A stretch of DNA of 64,000 nucleotides from Typha latifolia (taxonomy: Eukaryota > Streptophyta > Magnoliopsida > Poales > Typhaceae), in assembly GCA_019914945.1 (NCBI GenBank), contig CM034109.1, positions 2,480,001 to 2,544,000 on the forward strand. Reading direction: 5' to 3'. Position 1 is the stretch's first letter. Each line of letters begins with the position of its first letter. The position numbers were made by a program, and so were the translations under genes. Of this stretch, positions 63,906 to 64,000 are shown piece by piece. A model generated the notes under the pieces. That model saw only the letters and a program-made list of their open reading frames with translations, was not told where the DNA came from and searched no databases.

Positions 63906-64000
63906 TGATAGGTCTACGGAACGATTCCTTCAAGATCTAGATTTATTATAGGAAGCAGTCCGCGCAATCAAGATAAAATAATCACCAAATATTATCCTAT
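63906..64000 (-). repeat. 5' LTR of G6, end only
   Basis: The minus LTR terminus CGTAGACCTATCA. The sequence matches 62524-62610 and continues beyond the window. Confidence 0.82.

Overview
The window looks like a repeat-rich flowering-plant nuclear genome. It holds one intact spliced protein-coding gene, one probable broken divergent gene, and dense layers of plant LTR retrotransposons (Ty1/copia and Ty3/gypsy, with initiator tRNA-Met type primer sites TGGTATCAGAGC), a hAT DNA transposon and several MITEs. Introns carry GT-AG junctions and are AT-rich. There is no bacterial-style gene organisation, no CRISPR array and no rRNA or tRNA gene that I can support.

Layout. 1-9355: a degenerate gypsy element (G1, + strand) whose LTR is split by a complete copia element (Copia1, 3366-9132, minus strand) with a 5-bp target duplication AACCC. 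9356-13060: a truncated older copia (Copia2, minus). 13.3-15.5 kb: AT-rich and unclassified repeats. 15.6-20.2 kb: a second gypsy (G2, +) riddled with stops. 21096-46925: a minus-strand gene of 14 exons whose junctions I could follow base by base. They join into an open frame of 1,023 residues with an N-terminal class 3 lipase domain (GHSLGGA) and a C-terminal P-loop (GFEGSGKT) GTPase-like domain. Its large introns hold gypsy fragments, a hAT transposon, MITEs and local duplications. 46926-47300: a short divergent promoter region. 47300-48657: the start of a + strand gene cut off by the LTR of gypsy G4. 48658-50586: G4 LTR and gag (+). 50587-64000: a minus-strand chain of gypsy pieces (G3, G5, G6) fused gag-to-LTR. 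Two large solo LTRs are inserted into the G5 gag.

The lipase/P-loop gene is the only gene I regard as functional. Transposon coding regions are nearly all broken: G1 and G3 lack the integrase core, and Copia1 lacks reverse transcriptase and has a mutated protease.

Three observations stand out. First, the palindrome GTTCGAAC is clustered about 50-90 bp upstream of the TATA box in LTRs of both copia and several gypsy families. Second, the LTR/primer-binding-site junction is iterated 5-6 times in two gypsy copies and is single in a sister copy. Third, the host gene keeps an intact frame despite about 22 kb of repeat-laden introns. All boundaries were read by eye; no alignment or database search was run.
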